Shown here in pieces: positions 43,761-55,235 of a stretch of DNA of 64,000 nucleotides (its first letter is position 1; the number at the start of each line of letters is the position of its first letter). The notes under the pieces were generated by a model that saw nothing but the letters and a program-made list of their open reading frames with translations, was not told the origin of the DNA and made no database searches. The stretch comes from Halichondria panicea. Its lineage: Eukaryota; Porifera; Demospongiae; Suberitida; Halichondriidae. The DNA lies in contig NC_087382.1 in the NCBI RefSeq assembly GCF_963675165.1, positions 6,930,315-6,994,314 of the forward strand, given 5' to 3'. Both the position numbers and the translations under genes were made by a program.

Positions 43761-43928
43761 AACGTATACATGTCTTCGGAAGAAAGTGGAGAAAAAGATT
43801 CCATGGTTGTTCACTGTTTGCCCTGGAGGTCTACATGCATTAATCTAATGTTCGATAGAACATTAGATTAACGCATGTAGACCTCCATGTAGACCTCCAG
43901 GGCACAACCACTTCTACATGTATACGTT
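43761..43928. repeat. Inverted duplication of coding-like sequence
   Basis: AACGTATACATGT (43761-43773) pairs with 43916-43928, and GCCCTGGAGGTCTACATGC with TTAATCTAATGTTC (43820-43853) pairs with 43858-43903 around a GATA loop. The right arm has a 12-bp micro-duplication. Read on the plus strand the left arm gives YMSSEESGEKDSMVVHCLPW with one shift; read on the minus strand the right arm begins at DNVYM of the exon at 43994-43916. The arms therefore appear to be two inverted copies of one exon, the right one with an internal deletion. Confidence 0.8.
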
Positions 43929-44150
43929 GTCCATGACTTTCAGCCACTTCATCTTCCCATTTTTCTGAACAGCGCTCTCCCTCTCTTTACGCTTCTGAAA
44001 AAAAATGATACATTGTCCGTCCGGTAATACAAAATTACCTACTTACCCGAGTTATTCTTTCTCCCAATTTTCTTCTCTTCCATTTTTCCAGATCTTTTCA
44101 AAGAGTCTTCTTCGCATTTAGTTTTGTAAAAGCGATATGCAGCATCTGCA
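43916..44150 (-). pseudogene. Exon-like blocks leading into the inverted duplication
   Basis: Minus strand: AAYRFYKTKCEEDSLKRSGK, MEEKKIGRKNN ending near GTAAGT (44046), then after TTTCAG (43995) KRKERESAVQKNGKMKWLKV, MDNVYM, which runs into the palindrome. Lysine-rich, protein-like, with an intron of about 52 bp; the phase at the join is not clean. KxxWLKVMDxxxMSSEES...LPW is a phrase I recall from unnamed sponge families. Confidence 0.4.
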
Positions 44151-44886
44151 TCAAATATATATCAAGTGCTGGATTGAACGTGGGATTTTGTCCTTTGACC
44201 TCTGTCTTCATTTGTTCATTCTAATGCAATGAAAATTTAAGATTGCAATCGAGGTGTTTCATACCCTGGACTTTGTAAATTTGCCTTACTTTGTGCTTTA
44301 CTTCGTGCTGTTGATGACAATTCTAGCGTTAACATAGATATGACATAACATAATTACCCAAACTTTAGCCCTGCACCGAGTGTTTAGTGTTTATTAGAGT
44401 TTGTGACTAGGAGAGTTCATCCAATAATATTGAATTGAAATAGGCAAGTGAGTATAATTATACTATAGCTATATCTATAGCTAGCTAGCTCTGCTGAACA
44501 CGAGGCTGAATAACACACATTCAAAGCTTTGTACTAGACTAGACTTTAAGTTGCTAGACCCTCAGAGAAGAAAAAGTTCTATTGTGAGCTCACCCTGCAA
44601 GGATCTATACTGTTGTCAAATTAGATCCATTTGTCCTGGGATATTCAGAAGACTAAAGAGAGTGATCTAAAGCTAGGGTGAGTGAGACTGGGAGAGACTG
44701 CTGTGATCAGAGGGAGAGTTATAATTTATTATTAAATTTTTATTATTTTTATTATTTATTTTTATTATTATTTATTTTATTTATTATTTGGCCTGGCCTC
44801 AAAAGAGTAGTAGTCCCTCTTTATCTTTTATCTGGCCTACTCATAAGAGTAGTAGCTCATACATAAAATACTAAAGCCAAGCAAAC
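44151..44886. other. No gene; possible LINE 5' untranslated region
   Basis: CTAG run near 44480, T/A-rich low-complexity tract at 44718-44790. The final 100-300 bases may be the 5' UTR of the LINE, but its true 5' end cannot be placed. Confidence 0.4.
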
Positions 44887-45859
44887 ATGCCCACCAAACA
44901 AGGGTCAGGGTCAAAACCTCCTCCAAAGGAGAAAGCAAGCAAAAAGGCCAAGTCACTAGTATGTAAAGTCTGCGAAGATGAAGTCACTGACCAGTCAAAG
45001 ACCAAAGACTCAATCTTCTGTGAGGGCATGTGCGATGGCTGGATCCACAATTACTGTGCGGGGCTGACTACTACAGCATTGACTACTACAGCATTTCTTC
45101 ACTTTGAAGCCTCAAGCGAGCCCTTTATCTGTCCACACTGTAAGCTTCTCACTCAGGGGGAACAGCTATCAAACATGATGCAAGTGATGCAAGTGATAAA
45201 TGCCTTACAATTGGAAATTGCAGAACTGAAACTCAACAACACCTCGGCCCCTGCCATAGACATTCCATACACTGAAGTGCTACAAACTCAGGTCTCCACA
45301 GAGCCTCCCAGACAGGAAACTAGACCCACTACTGTCAAAAGGTCAAAAGCACAGAGGACCGCAAATTTAATGTTGTGGTCTACGGTCTAAAGGAATGCGA
45401 AAAGGGAACAAAAAGACATGAAAGGCTAAACAAGGACACTGAGTCAGCAGTCACAGCCCTAAAACCAACAAACCCAAATGTGAGTGATAATTCTATCAAA
45501 GACTGCATAAGGTTGGGAAAGTACGACACAAAAAGAACCAGACCTAGACCCTTATTAGTAAAACTGTCGAATGCGTAAAACTGTCGAATGCTAGAGACCC
45601 ACTACTGATCTTGACAAACAGGTTCAAGCTCGCAGCAACACCAGACATATCAGTAAAACCTGATATGACCAAGGAGGAGCGATCAATAGAATCAATTCTA
45701 CTTAAAGAACGCAGAAGGTTGATAAACCTTGGTACAGATAGCAAAACAATCAAGATCCGTGGCAAAAGTCTACTCATCAGTAACAAAAGACAGGGTTACG
45801 TAGAAAACATGGAATTCCACAACATAGAACCCTTACTTGAAAACAATCAGCCCATATAG
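44887..45859 (+). pseudogene. LINE ORF1: PHD finger plus RNA-binding-like domain
   Basis: Starts MPTKQGSGSKPPPKEKASKK. The PHD-type zinc finger runs from CKVCEDEV through CEGMCDGWIHNYC to CPHC (about residues 26-80). A helical segment follows (NALQLEIAELKL). The frame then shifts near 45375 into NVVVYGLKECEKGTKRHERL and CIRLGKYDTKRTRPRPLLVK, an RRM-like ORF1p domain. It is broken by a 17-bp duplication at 45558-45591 before TNRFKLAATPDISVKPDMTK and a stop at 45859. In-frame duplications at 45066 (15 bp) and about 45180 (9 bp) add residues. ORF1 products of this type coat the LINE RNA. Confidence 0.8.
45558..45591. repeat. 17-bp tandem duplication breaking LINE ORF1
   Basis: GTAAAACTGTCGAATGC twice. 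With a single copy the frame reads from LLVKLSNA directly into RDPLLILTNR. Confidence 0.95.
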
Positions 45860-45916
45860 CCCATACAATCTGACTCGGGGGACGACCAACCCTCCGAGCC
45901 AGACTCAAACTGACTA

Positions 45917-48718
45917 GCCTTAGACCAAAGGCACATCTCAATTGGCGTTTGGAACTCTAGAAGTATTGCAAATAAAATTAATTTTGTCCACTCAATGATA
46001 GCGAGCCTATCTCTGGATGTGATATGTATAACTGAGTCTTGGCTCACTGATTTGATATATGATAATGAAATTTCTCCCGTTGGCTACAAAATTTACCGCA
46101 GAGACAGAAGTGCGAGAGGAGGTGGTGTAGCGATTCTGATATCCGAAGATATACCCTCTCAACTAATCTGCAGGCACGAATCTCTGGAACTAATTGTAAT
46201 TGAACTGCTTGTTTCTCCCAAAACAACCCTGGCATGTATCTACATACCACCAGCACATTTTTCTTTAGAAGTGGCAAACGCCATATCGTCTCTTCCAAAC
46301 CACAACACCATCTTGGTTGGCGACCTAAACTGCCCAGATGTAGATTGGTCATCTTTGTCTGGAAAAACTCCAACTCCACTCTCGGTTTCTATTTGTAACT
46401 CACTTTTCGCTCAGAACTTTCTCCAACTGATTGCATCTCCAACACACACAAAAGGAAACATACTGGACGTAGTATGCACGAATTCACCAGACAGGATACT
46501 CAACCTGCACATTGACTCGTCTAATTGTTCACCTATGTCTGATCACTTCCTTATCACGTTCTCACTAGATGGCTTAAAAACACCAAAACTACTCTCTAAA
46601 GACAAACCAGCCAGCAACTACAACTTTAAAAAAGCAAATTTTAATTCCATGTCTGAGTTTTTTATCTGCCAACCCAAGCCTGCCTGTTCAGGAGCACAGG
46701 AAATATTTGTGCCCAAATTTAACTCTCAGAAGTCAAAAAGCCCAAAATGGTATACCACAGAAATGAGACATACTATCAATCGCTGCAAAACGCTTACACG
46801 CAGAAACAAATCCAAACCCACTGAGAGTACATCCCTAAGGCTATCTAACTTGTCTACTCATCTCCAGGAACTAATGACAACTGCCAAATCTGAGTACGAA
46901 AAATCGTTGGCAGTATGCTTTAAGTTCAACCCAAGTAAACTATTCCGTCATCTGCGCGACCTAAGTAAGAAAAGTCCACAAACTAGAACAATAATCCACA
47001 ACGGCTCCATCATCACAGAGACTGGACAGATTGCTGAAATTTTCAACAAATACTTTAACTCGACATTCACAAGAAGTGACTATACACTTCCTCCATGGGA
47101 CAAAATGCCCTCCCCCACTTATCAACTGAGCTCTATCTCTATAGAAGAGTGAGGTGTACGAAACCCTCACCTCACTAGACACAACAAAGTCACCAGGCCA
47201 CGATAATTTAAATGCGTCAACTGCGTCAACCCTCAAATGCTGTGCTACCGCTCTCACAAGATCAGTCACACACATTTTCAATTCTAGCCTATCTTCACAT
47301 ACTTTCCCACCCCACTGGAAGGTCCACAAAATCTGCCCAATCCCAAAGAAGGGCGACCCCCATCTTGTAGAAAACTTTCGGCCCATCTCTCTTCTCCCAA
47401 TTATATCCAAAGTCTTTGAAACTATCATCTACAAGAAAATTATTACATTCGTGAGACCAAAGATAACATGCCAACAATTCGGGTTCCTAAGAAACCGATC
47501 ATGTCTTTCTCAATTAATCCTATTCTTTTCCCAAGTTTTTGACAACATAGAAAACCGAAAACCTACAGATGTCATCTACCTAGATTTTAAGAAAGCTTTC
47601 GACACGGTCCCACACAATGAGCTGTTGCTAAAGCTTTGGAAGACAGGCATCACAAGCCCTCTTTGGCTGTGGTTTAAATCGTACCTACATGACAGGATAC
47701 ACTTCACAAGTGTTATTAATACTCCATCCAACTACTTACCAGTTATGTCAGGAGTTCCGCAAGGAAGCATCCTAGGCCCACTGTTATTTATTATTTTTAT
47801 CAATGACCTACCGGAGTGCATCTCATCTGCCAATCCATCAATCCATTTCTATTTGCGGACGACACAAAGCTAGTAAAGTGCATCACTTCTACGGAAGACC
47901 AATTGGAATTACAAACAGACATCAACCAGTTGTCATCCTGGTGCACTACTTGGAACATGCAACTCAATGAAGGAAAATGTAATGTGCTGCGCATAACTCA
48001 TCCTAGCTGGCACGAAGACAACCCTAATACACTCTACTCAATCCACAATTCTCACCTTAACTTTGCTACAAAAGAAAAAGACCTAGGCTTGTGCATAGCC
48101 AACAACCTCTCCTGGTCACTGCATTATAACCTCATATCGTCTGAGGCCTACCGAGCTCTTAACCTCATCCGACGGACGATTTCAATGAAATCAGAAACCA
48201 GCACAAAAAAATCGTTATATATAACCCTAGTTAGATCCCAGGTCACCTACTGCTCCCAAGTCTGGAGACCAAATTTGATCAAGGACATTCAAAAACTAGA
48301 AAGAATCCAGAGGAGAGCCACCAAATTCATACTCAATGATTACTCAAGCTCATACAGATCAAGGCTGTCCGATTTGAAGCTACTACCTCTAATGTACTGG
48401 TTTGAAATACAGGACATAATGTTTCTAGTAAAGTCACTAAAGGAACCCTCGGACAACTTCAACATAAGAGATCACATCAAATTCGTTACTGGTCGCACCC
48501 GCTTCAGTTGCAACAACAAACTCACTGTACAAGCCAATCACTACAGCGCAAGCAGACACTTCTACCTCAATCGTATCACAAGGTTATGGAACTTGATGCC
48601 CACTATGCTGATGGATATCAGCGCACCACTAACTTCAACAAAGAATACACTCCACCATTACTTCTGGGAGCACTTCAAACAAACTTTGTCTCTGACATCC
48701 CATGTACCTACCACTTAA
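45917..48718 (+). pseudogene. LINE ORF2: endonuclease and reverse transcriptase
   Basis: AP-type endonuclease: ISIGVWNSRSIANKINFVHS, ICITESWL (catalytic Glu), RGGGVAILI, GDLNCPDVDW and SDHFLITFSL. After a 4-base insertion near 47152 the RT domain follows: FRPISLLPIISKVFE, YLDFKKAFDTVPH (motif A, catalytic Asp), SGVPQGSILGPLLF (motif B), then FADDTK (motif C) after an 8-bp duplication at 47831-47846. The thumb and C-terminus continue through VRSQVTYCSQVWRP and LQKLERIQRRATKF-type sequence to YRSRLSDLKLLPLMYWFE and a stop at 48718. All catalytic residues I looked for are present, so inactivation is by frameshift only. Confidence 0.9.
47831..47846. repeat. 8-bp tandem duplication at RT motif C
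   Basis: CAATCCAT twice. With one copy the frame reads ANPFLFADDTK, the expected motif C context. Confidence 0.92.
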
Positions 48719-49118
48719 TGTGCCCATGCAACAGATGCTACATGTGCAACAGATGCTACACACGTAATTATAGCTAGCTTCACATGTAAAGCGGCACAGT
48801 CTGTCAGCTATAGTCTTTGCTACAACAATCACTTGTTTTTATATCATTCACGTTACAGGCTGTAAAGTCTTAATAATAATAATAATAATAATAATAATTA
48901 GCAGTACACCGTACACCCACACCAGTACACCAGACGCTAGTGACTCGGTAGGTGCAACGTCCATTAGTACCTTCATACTAGTGAAGGTCATAGTCACATT
49001 TATTTTTGATATTCATTACAACCTAAGCCTCCTTCAGTACTTTCTCGTTTCGATCCACTTTTTTATACTATAACGAAGACAGTGACACCTGGGTAAAGAA
49101 AAGAAATACATCTAGCAC

Positions 49119-49686
49119 TCAGGTATATAGGTATATTAAGGACTGGGACCTTCAATTATTGCTGAATCAGCTAAAACGCAGCCACGCCCACGATTTTTAA
49201 TATGTTTTGTGTGTAAAAATTTTGTGCAGCTACTGATCTTTTTTAGTTCTAAAAACGGTGTTCTAAACCTTCCTTTTAGCTCTTAATTCTTAGTGTAGTA
49301 GGTAGTTCAAAGGCTTAAGCAGACGTATCTGCTGGGAGAGAGCCACTTCTTTGGCCAAAGGTGAGATTTTGCACAAAACTTAGTCTTACAGCCTTACAGC
49401 TGACAATAAGTGACATTTTTATTTTTATAGGCTAATAACTTACTCTAAATAGAACATAATGCTCTCTCCCAGCGGATATGTCTGCTTAAGCCTTTGAACT
49501 ACCTACTACACTAAGAATTAAGAGCTAAAAGAACTAAAAGGAAGGTTTAGAACACCGTTTTTAGAACTAAAAAAGATAAGTAGCTGCACAAAATTTTTAC
49601 ACACAAAACATATTAAAAATCGTGGGCGTGGCTGCGTTTTAGCTGATTCAGCAATAATTGAAGGTCCCAGTCCTTAATATACCTGA
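49119..49686. mobile_element. Foldback family C, copy 3, complete
   Basis: Starts TCAGGTATA with a small internal duplication (TAGGTATA) and ends CCTTAATATACCTGA. Two inverted arms of more than 200 bases surround a central TTTGGCCAAAGGTGAGATTT segment. Best preserved of the three copies. Confidence 0.93.
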
Positions 49687-50200
49687 GCCAATAATTATAG
49701 CAGACAATCATCTTGACAATAATTTTATAGATGACTTTGATGAAACACCACTCCACCACCACCACTTGTGAACTTTGATACAGGTTGGTTCTTGGTTTAT
49801 ACACTCGCATTCGGAGTGTTTGGCATCATAATAGCAAGTTATATACGGTAAATATTATTAGCTACTTTAGTGTAGTGCACATGTAAACATGTAAACAATT
49901 TTACGGCGTTGAATAATCTTAATACAATGTATCCTGTATGTATATCTGCTGCGGAGCTCAGAAGATCCTTGTGATAAAGGAATAAGTAAGTCTGTGAATC
50001 TCTACTCCTATTTATCATCATTTTAACATAATGATGAGGTCGAAGTTTGGGAAGATGAAGTTCGAAGATCTGTCAAGATCTGTCAAACCCGGTGGTAGTT
50101 TGGGTTTGTTATTTTATGGTACGCATTACATCCGCCATTTCTTATTTCTTGCCCAAAACAGCACCTCAGCTCTCTGTTATTTCGAATCAATTCCCACCTA
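49687..50200. other. No recognised gene
   Basis: Plus frames from 50031 (KMKFEDLSRSVKPGG) and 50092 (FLPKTAPQLSVISNQFPPTI) are open but unassigned. A 12-bp duplication at about 50067 gives the repeated ARSVK/ DLSRSV segment. Confidence 0.3.
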
Positions 50201-50449
50201 CTATATACAAACTCCATCAGCTAGTTTCATCTTACGAAAACTTTGTAAAGCTTGTGAACATTCTGACAGTGGTTGGTATAACGGAAATGCGTAGTCATAG
50301 CCAGACACCCCCTTATTAAAACGCGTGACAGATACTTTTAACACGTAAGCCCGGGGTCTACAATGGTATACAATGGTATTGAATGAGTTCAAGACATTCG
50401 ACGGAAAACCTTTTCTTACTGAACCTGAACATAGATTGGTTAAAACCAT
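50201..50449 (-). CDS. Hypothetical ORF
   Basis: NLCSGSVRKGFPSNVLNSFN, YHCRPRAYVLKVSVTRFNKG, LSECSQALQSFRKM. Protein-like but unrecognised; the plus strand is also open here, so the coding strand is uncertain. Confidence 0.25.
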   Translation of the reverse strand: MVLTNLCSGSVRKGFPSNVLNSFNTIVYHCRPRAYVLKVSVTRFNKGVSGYDYAFPLYQPLSECSQALQSFRKMKLADGVCI

Positions 50450-50689
50450 CCAAACATGTGCATTGGTGCTATTTATGCATTGGTGCTATTTATAAACTTA
50501 CCCCGTGATGTGAGTTTTAGACGAGAAAAATAATGTGTTATTGATTGGCCCCCGTGAGCCAAAGCATGATATCAATTCAAAGCTTCAACCCCGAGTTGCT
50601 TCAGCTTTAGTACAGTGAAGACGACCTGTGCGTGCATTGCTTGCTATGTGTGACGCACGAAAGGTGTGCGGTTTCTTCACTCTGCCGAA

Positions 50690-51764
50690 TTAGGTATTGG
50701 ACCTTGGAACAAGAACAACAGGATTAGTGACAGGATCCACGTTGTGGGAGTGATCTAGGTTTGTTAAAATGTGTGTGGGGTTGTAATTGATTTTAGCTGG
50801 TTGAACATCCTTTCTTGTAAAGGACGCTGCAGTAAGGGTACTGATCGGTACGTACCGTCCAAACATTCTAGCTGGAAATACGCGCTGGAGAGGTAGCACT
50901 GGAGAGGTAGCAGTCGAATAGAGCTTATGTCCACGGACCGTGGAAAAAGCGAATACCTTTCATACACTCTTGAGCAATACGAGTTAAAAAGCCCTGCAAT
51001 TGATCATACCAAAGTTTCAAATTTATTTTCCTCGATAGCATTGTCAGCTTCTCAGATCCACAATTGTGCTTCATTTACCCGTAGCTATTTGATATGTAAT
51101 AGTGGAACTTTCCTTGCTGAAAACTTCGTAGTAGTTTCCAACTGATCTGGTGCCATTTGATCTATTCATGCGTTGCTACATTTGCAGGTGGAGGCATTGG
51201 CATAGACACTGAGGTACCTGGAATGTGCTCTGAATTTTTGCTGGAGCAATTTCAATTCCTGAACTTGACCCATATTCACTTGCATTCTCTGACCATTCTC
51301 TGGCCATTCTCTGGCCATTGCCTTGCTTCACTGAGCAGTTGACTGCACTAGGTATGGAAGAATTTGATGCACAGTTAAGGGTTGAGGGTTGGGTGTTGTG
51401 GTAAGTCCATTAGTTCGTCGATATTATCCCAACTAACCCTTAACCCTCTTTGTCCATCCATTTGCATTTGTTTTGCAACACCTTTTTTACGCTGAGTTTG
51501 GGGTGTTTGCTTGTGGTGTTTGCTGTTTGCTTGTATCTCTTGAAAGCATACGCATGCTACAGCATTACGTTCTCGGACGATTTTCGCACCAAATCGTTTA
51601 AGTAAATCGTATTGAGGTTGCAGCTGGACGGCTTCTTCTTGAGACAATTGCCTCCAAGCATTGGTAATCTCAGGTCTGAGATACGTGAGGGGCTGGCCAA
51701 CACTGGCCAACACAAATTCGCTTAAATGCCTTGCCGAGCCTTGCAGAGCGGCACAACTTTGCAT
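50690..51764 (-). CDS. Possible multi-exon hypothetical gene
   Basis: Minus-strand open blocks: 51764-51375 (LSEFVLASVGQPLTYLRPEI, TNAWRQLSQEEAVQLQPQYD, NIDELMDLPQHPTLNP), then a Ser-rich stretch at 51350-51175, and 50899-50690 (LPLQRVFPARMFGRYVPIST, YNPTHILTNLDHSHNVDPVT). Composition suggests a real protein with disordered parts, but splice sites are not resolved and no family is recognised. Its 5' end overlaps the start of the 51758 duplication. Confidence 0.3.
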
Positions 51765-52312
51765 TTATTACAAGCAAGCAAGGAAGGTGATTGGGAAGAA
51801 GGATTATATTTATAGTCAGCATGCTGATCATAAAAGTAAAGAGATCATAAAAGTAAAGAGAATCTAGGTAGACTAAGCAACGCAGTCTCTATCACTAAAC
51901 AAACTAGAGTGCAAACCCTCGGCTGGTGACATGATTATAAATAGTAATGTTGTTGTCATGTATGACTTGCACAAACTAAACCAGACTGGAGGCATGCTGA
52001 AACATTTGAGAACAGGTAGTGATATATGCACTGTGGATTAGGATCACAGTCTGTTTGCATTTATTACAAGCAAGCAAGGAAGGTGATTGGGAAGAAGGAT
52101 TATATTTATAGTCAGCATGCTGATCATAAAAGTAAAGAGAATCTAGGCAACGCAGTCTCTATCACTAAACCCTCGGCTGGTGACATGATTATAAATAGTG
52201 ATGTTGTTGTCATGTATGACTTGCACAAACTAAACCAGACTGGAGGCATGCTGAAACATTTCATTTGAGAACAGGTAGTGATATATGCACTGTGGATTAG
52301 GATCACAGTCTG
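51758..52312 (+). repeat. Tandem segmental duplication, 296 and 259 bp, coding-like
   Basis: Unit 1 (51758-52053) and unit 2 (52054-52312) share nearly all sequence from TTTGCATTTATTACAAGCAA to GATTAGGATCACAGTCTG. Unit 2 holds an 80-codon frame (52026-52268): CIYYKQARKVIGKKDYIYSQ, HADHKSKENLGNAVSITKPS, GDMIINSDVVVMYDLHKLNQ. In unit 1 the same frame is broken by an AGAGATCATAAAAGTAAAG duplication and an insertion. No family recognised. Confidence 0.85.
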
Positions 52313-52635
52313 GAGTCAGAGAAGTATGGGAGTAGGATCCCAGTCCCAGTCAGCAGCAAGAGCGCTAGCTATAATTCAAGCTTCTACTTTAGTGACCCTG
52401 TTCCATTGTTCCTGGTATACAGCTTTCTACTTTAGTGTAACGCATGTGCAAGTTCTACATTTTGCTCGCTTTTATTAGACAAAGAAGCTTTAACACCGAA
52501 AGCTGCCACTATCAGTACTAACTTGTTGTGTGGAGGCTACTCATGCTGTAAACGCAGTGCTAAAACATCCAGGTAAGCAGACCTAGTCACAAGCTTATTC
52601 AAGATTCTTAGCTTTTGCTCGACAAAGAAAGATAT
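52313..52635. other. No gene; repeat family F
   Basis: 52477-52520 and 52592-52628 match 24786-24850 in reverse (AAGAAGCTTTAACACCGAAA, TTCTTAGCTTTTGCTCGACA). Confidence 0.5.
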
Positions 52636-53691
52636 GTGACAGTGCCAGTGCCAATGAAAACGGACCTTAACGCGGCAATAATTTTAATTTAGGGCAAACA
52701 TTTTTTTTCATAGGTTCAACCCTTCCTCTACCTACCTGTAAAAATGTGGGTCCTCTATAAAGCTTTAAACAGGTCAAGCGTGGACGTTGAAGAAACTCAC
52801 CGAACGTCCATTTTTTACCATTTTTTACAATGAAATTTACTGACGTGAGGGGAAATTCTCTGGGAATTTCCCTATTATTGTTAATTATTTTTAACTTGTA
52901 CAGGAACAGTCCACTTCTTAACAAACATGAGCGCTTGGCGTAGATCCACTCTTGTTTCTTTAGATGTACGTATCCCGTGCTCATAAACACTCCATAACAA
53001 CCTACAGATAAGTAGTAAGTTAAGATAGACACAATATCAATGTCACTTACATTCTAGCCAATAGACTAGCGTTTCACAGGCCTACCACCACCTGTGGGAA
53101 CCATCAATATAAATAAATGTTATACGACGCAGTTTCCTGGGCTGTGATCACCCATCCCATCAGGACTAAGCACAATGGTAGTGATACCAGTACAGAGTAC
53201 AGTACTAAATTAAAGGAGGAAAGTTTCTTATAAGGCTACTAAATCAGCCTTAGATCAATACAGACAAATACTAAGTGATCACTTAAAGCTGAACAGGGAC
53301 ACTTTCTGTAGGCTCCATACAAGTGAGGGATCTCTGATACATTACACAGATAATAACTTATAACAAGACATGAGCAAGACATGAGAGCTTACCATTCGAG
53401 CGACGGGAGTCTTTGTCTCTTTATTTCGGTGCCAAGCAATCCAGCTACATAGCTGCTAGGTCCTAGAACGCCTAGCCTTCATATAACTAACTTGTCTTCT
53501 CCAGAACATCGCTTTATGAGTATACGGAATATACGGAAGTGCCAATAATTGACTTAAATTATGGCCTACATATCTCCGGAGCTAGGAGGTCGATCTTGGT
53601 ATCATTTTGAAGCTTAAAGGACGCTCTATCCGATTCAACAATAAAAACTGATTCCGCGTTAAGGTCCGTTTTCATTGGCACGTACTGTCGC
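52636..53691 (-). mobile_element. Family B copy, near full length, inverted
   Basis: Starts GTGACAGTGCCAGTGCCAAT, GGACCTTAACGCGG and ends CCGCGTTAAGGTCCGTTTTC, CATTGGCAC, CTGTCGC. Both TIRs are recognisable; the interior matches 56569-57959 in reverse. No coding. Confidence 0.93.
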
Positions 53692-53714
53692 TAGGCTAGG
53701 CAAGGCACAGTCAT

Positions 53715-54218
53715 ATGATGCGCATTGGCCGTGGAATCATGCCTAGCGTCGGTACAACAACGTACTGCCTTGACTTCCTCTACAGCCGACTGCATGGACC
53801 ACAATCTCTAGGTAGCTGTTGTTATGAAAGAGAAAGTCATATATACCTCTCCGGATGTAAGCATGACCAACTGTGCCCAGTCCAGCGAACGATGTATGTA
53901 CTGGGATGGAATGATCCCAGCACAAGTGAAAGAGTAATTAATCAGTATAGTGATGGTGCGGCCAACTTCCTCCAAACACGCGAGAGTCTGGTGCCGGCAG
54001 TGACTCTGATGACCCTTTCTAATAGGTGTAAACAAGCTAAAACAAACTACCTGAATCACAGAGTCCAGTCGCCAACTTCGAACCAAACACTCAAACACTC
54101 CGAGCACTCCGAGCACCAAACACTCCGAGCAGCCCTGTCATCAAATGCAGCGCTTCTCAGTGATGAACAAGGTCTGATCATCATGTACATCCCTGATAGA
54201 ACAGGACTATATAACTAG
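53715..54218 (+). CDS. Hypothetical ORF, 167 codons
   Basis: SVGTTTYCLDFLYSRLHGPQ, ESHIYLSGCKHDQLCPVQRT, SERVINQYSDGAANFLQTRE, RAALSSNAALLSDEQGLIIM. Long for this window, but no family is recognised and the minus strand is open over much of it. HSEHSEHQT reflects a short duplication near 54095. Confidence 0.3.
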   Translation: MMRIGRGIMPSVGTTTYCLDFLYSRLHGPQSLGSCCYERESHIYLSGCKHDQLCPVQRTMYVLGWNDPSTSERVINQYSDGAANFLQTRESLVPAVTLMTLSNRCKQAKTNYLNHRVQSPTSNQTLKHSEHSEHQTLRAALSSNAALLSDEQGLIIMYIPDRTGLYN

Positions 54219-54704
54219 GTAAAAGGATTGTCTCTCAAGAAGGTCATCAGCACTAGCTAGTGTCTCTTCTACAGCGTCAGAGAAAGGTTGTCAATTTGCT
54301 TGTTTCAAGTCAAAACGGTCGTTTTCTACGATTAGCCAACTAAGTCTTGTCCTAGCTGCCCAAAAAGGGGCGTATTTCTGCATAAGTAGGGTTTGTCAGA
54401 CGGTTTTGTAAAGACTCGCAAACAGTCGCCATTTTTTTCTTATGCGCCATATAGGCTCGTTTCAGAAATAGCTAAACTCAAGAAAGCTCGATAGTATCGG
54501 AACTCGGTTTGCTTGCTTGATTGATAGTGAATCGTATTTTTCCGGTCCCCCCTCACTTCGGGCAAGATTTCAATTATCAGATTATTATAACCCTATGTAA
54601 TGGTGTGTATTTAACTGTATTTAACGAGGGAGGAAACTCGAAAAATCACTGCCATCCATGTAATGAGTGTGAACAGTTAGTGTTAGAAAATGGTTAGAAA
54701 ATGA
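54219..54704. other. No gene seen
   Basis: No recognisable frame or repeat. Confidence 0.35.
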
Positions 54705-55235
54705 TGCCATGACCGCCATATTAATTTTCAAAAAAATGCACAAAATCCGTAGAAAACAGTAAAACGCTTCGACTTTGATGGTACAAGACTTTTGATGGTA
54801 CAAGTTAGGCTAGGAAGATATACCAGTCAAAGCCTGAATCGCTTACTATCTCGAAGGTTTGGCTGTGATCTGCTTCTGTCAAGCGGTAAGGTAAGTAGTA
54901 GTTGCGTATAATACTGCTTTGTTACATGGCTCTTTAGATTTCGCTAGAACCTTTATACTGTCTAATACTTATTGTAGTAAGTATATAGCTGTAGAGTTTG
55001 TAGTGCTGAGAAGTAGCTTGTGAGGTGTGGCTGATCACCAGATGCAGCCTCGTGTGAGCGCAGTTTATATGTTAATGTTTAGAGGATGTTAATGTTTAGA
55101 GGCCCTGTATCATTCATTATCCTGTATCATTCATTGTACACTTTGATTATGTAAAAAGAGCACATAGTTGTGTACAGTACTTTGCTAGGAGTCTTTTTAG
55201 ATTCGCTAGAAGTGGCTTATGGTAGATATTAGTTG
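54705..55235 (+). repeat. Dispersed repeat family A, copy 2
   Basis: Collinear with 2330-2900, including TTGGCTGTGATCTGCTTCTG, TCAAGCGGTAAG and TGGCTGATCACCAGATGCAG. The GACTTTTGATGGTACAAG segment and GTTAATGTTTAGAGGAT are each tandemly duplicated (16 and 17 bp). Confidence 0.85.

Larger units (their letters stand above)
44887..48898 (+). mobile_element. CR1/Jockey-group LINE, nearly full length
   Basis: Two ORFs in the order PHD-finger ORF1, then endonuclease plus reverse transcriptase ORF2, followed by a 3' UTR and a (TAA)n tail at 48871-48898. A microsatellite tail and a PHD-containing ORF1 point to the CR1/L2/Jockey group, not to L1 or RTE. At least four frameshifts, three of them at short tandem duplications, separate it from an intact element. 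Confidence 0.9.
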
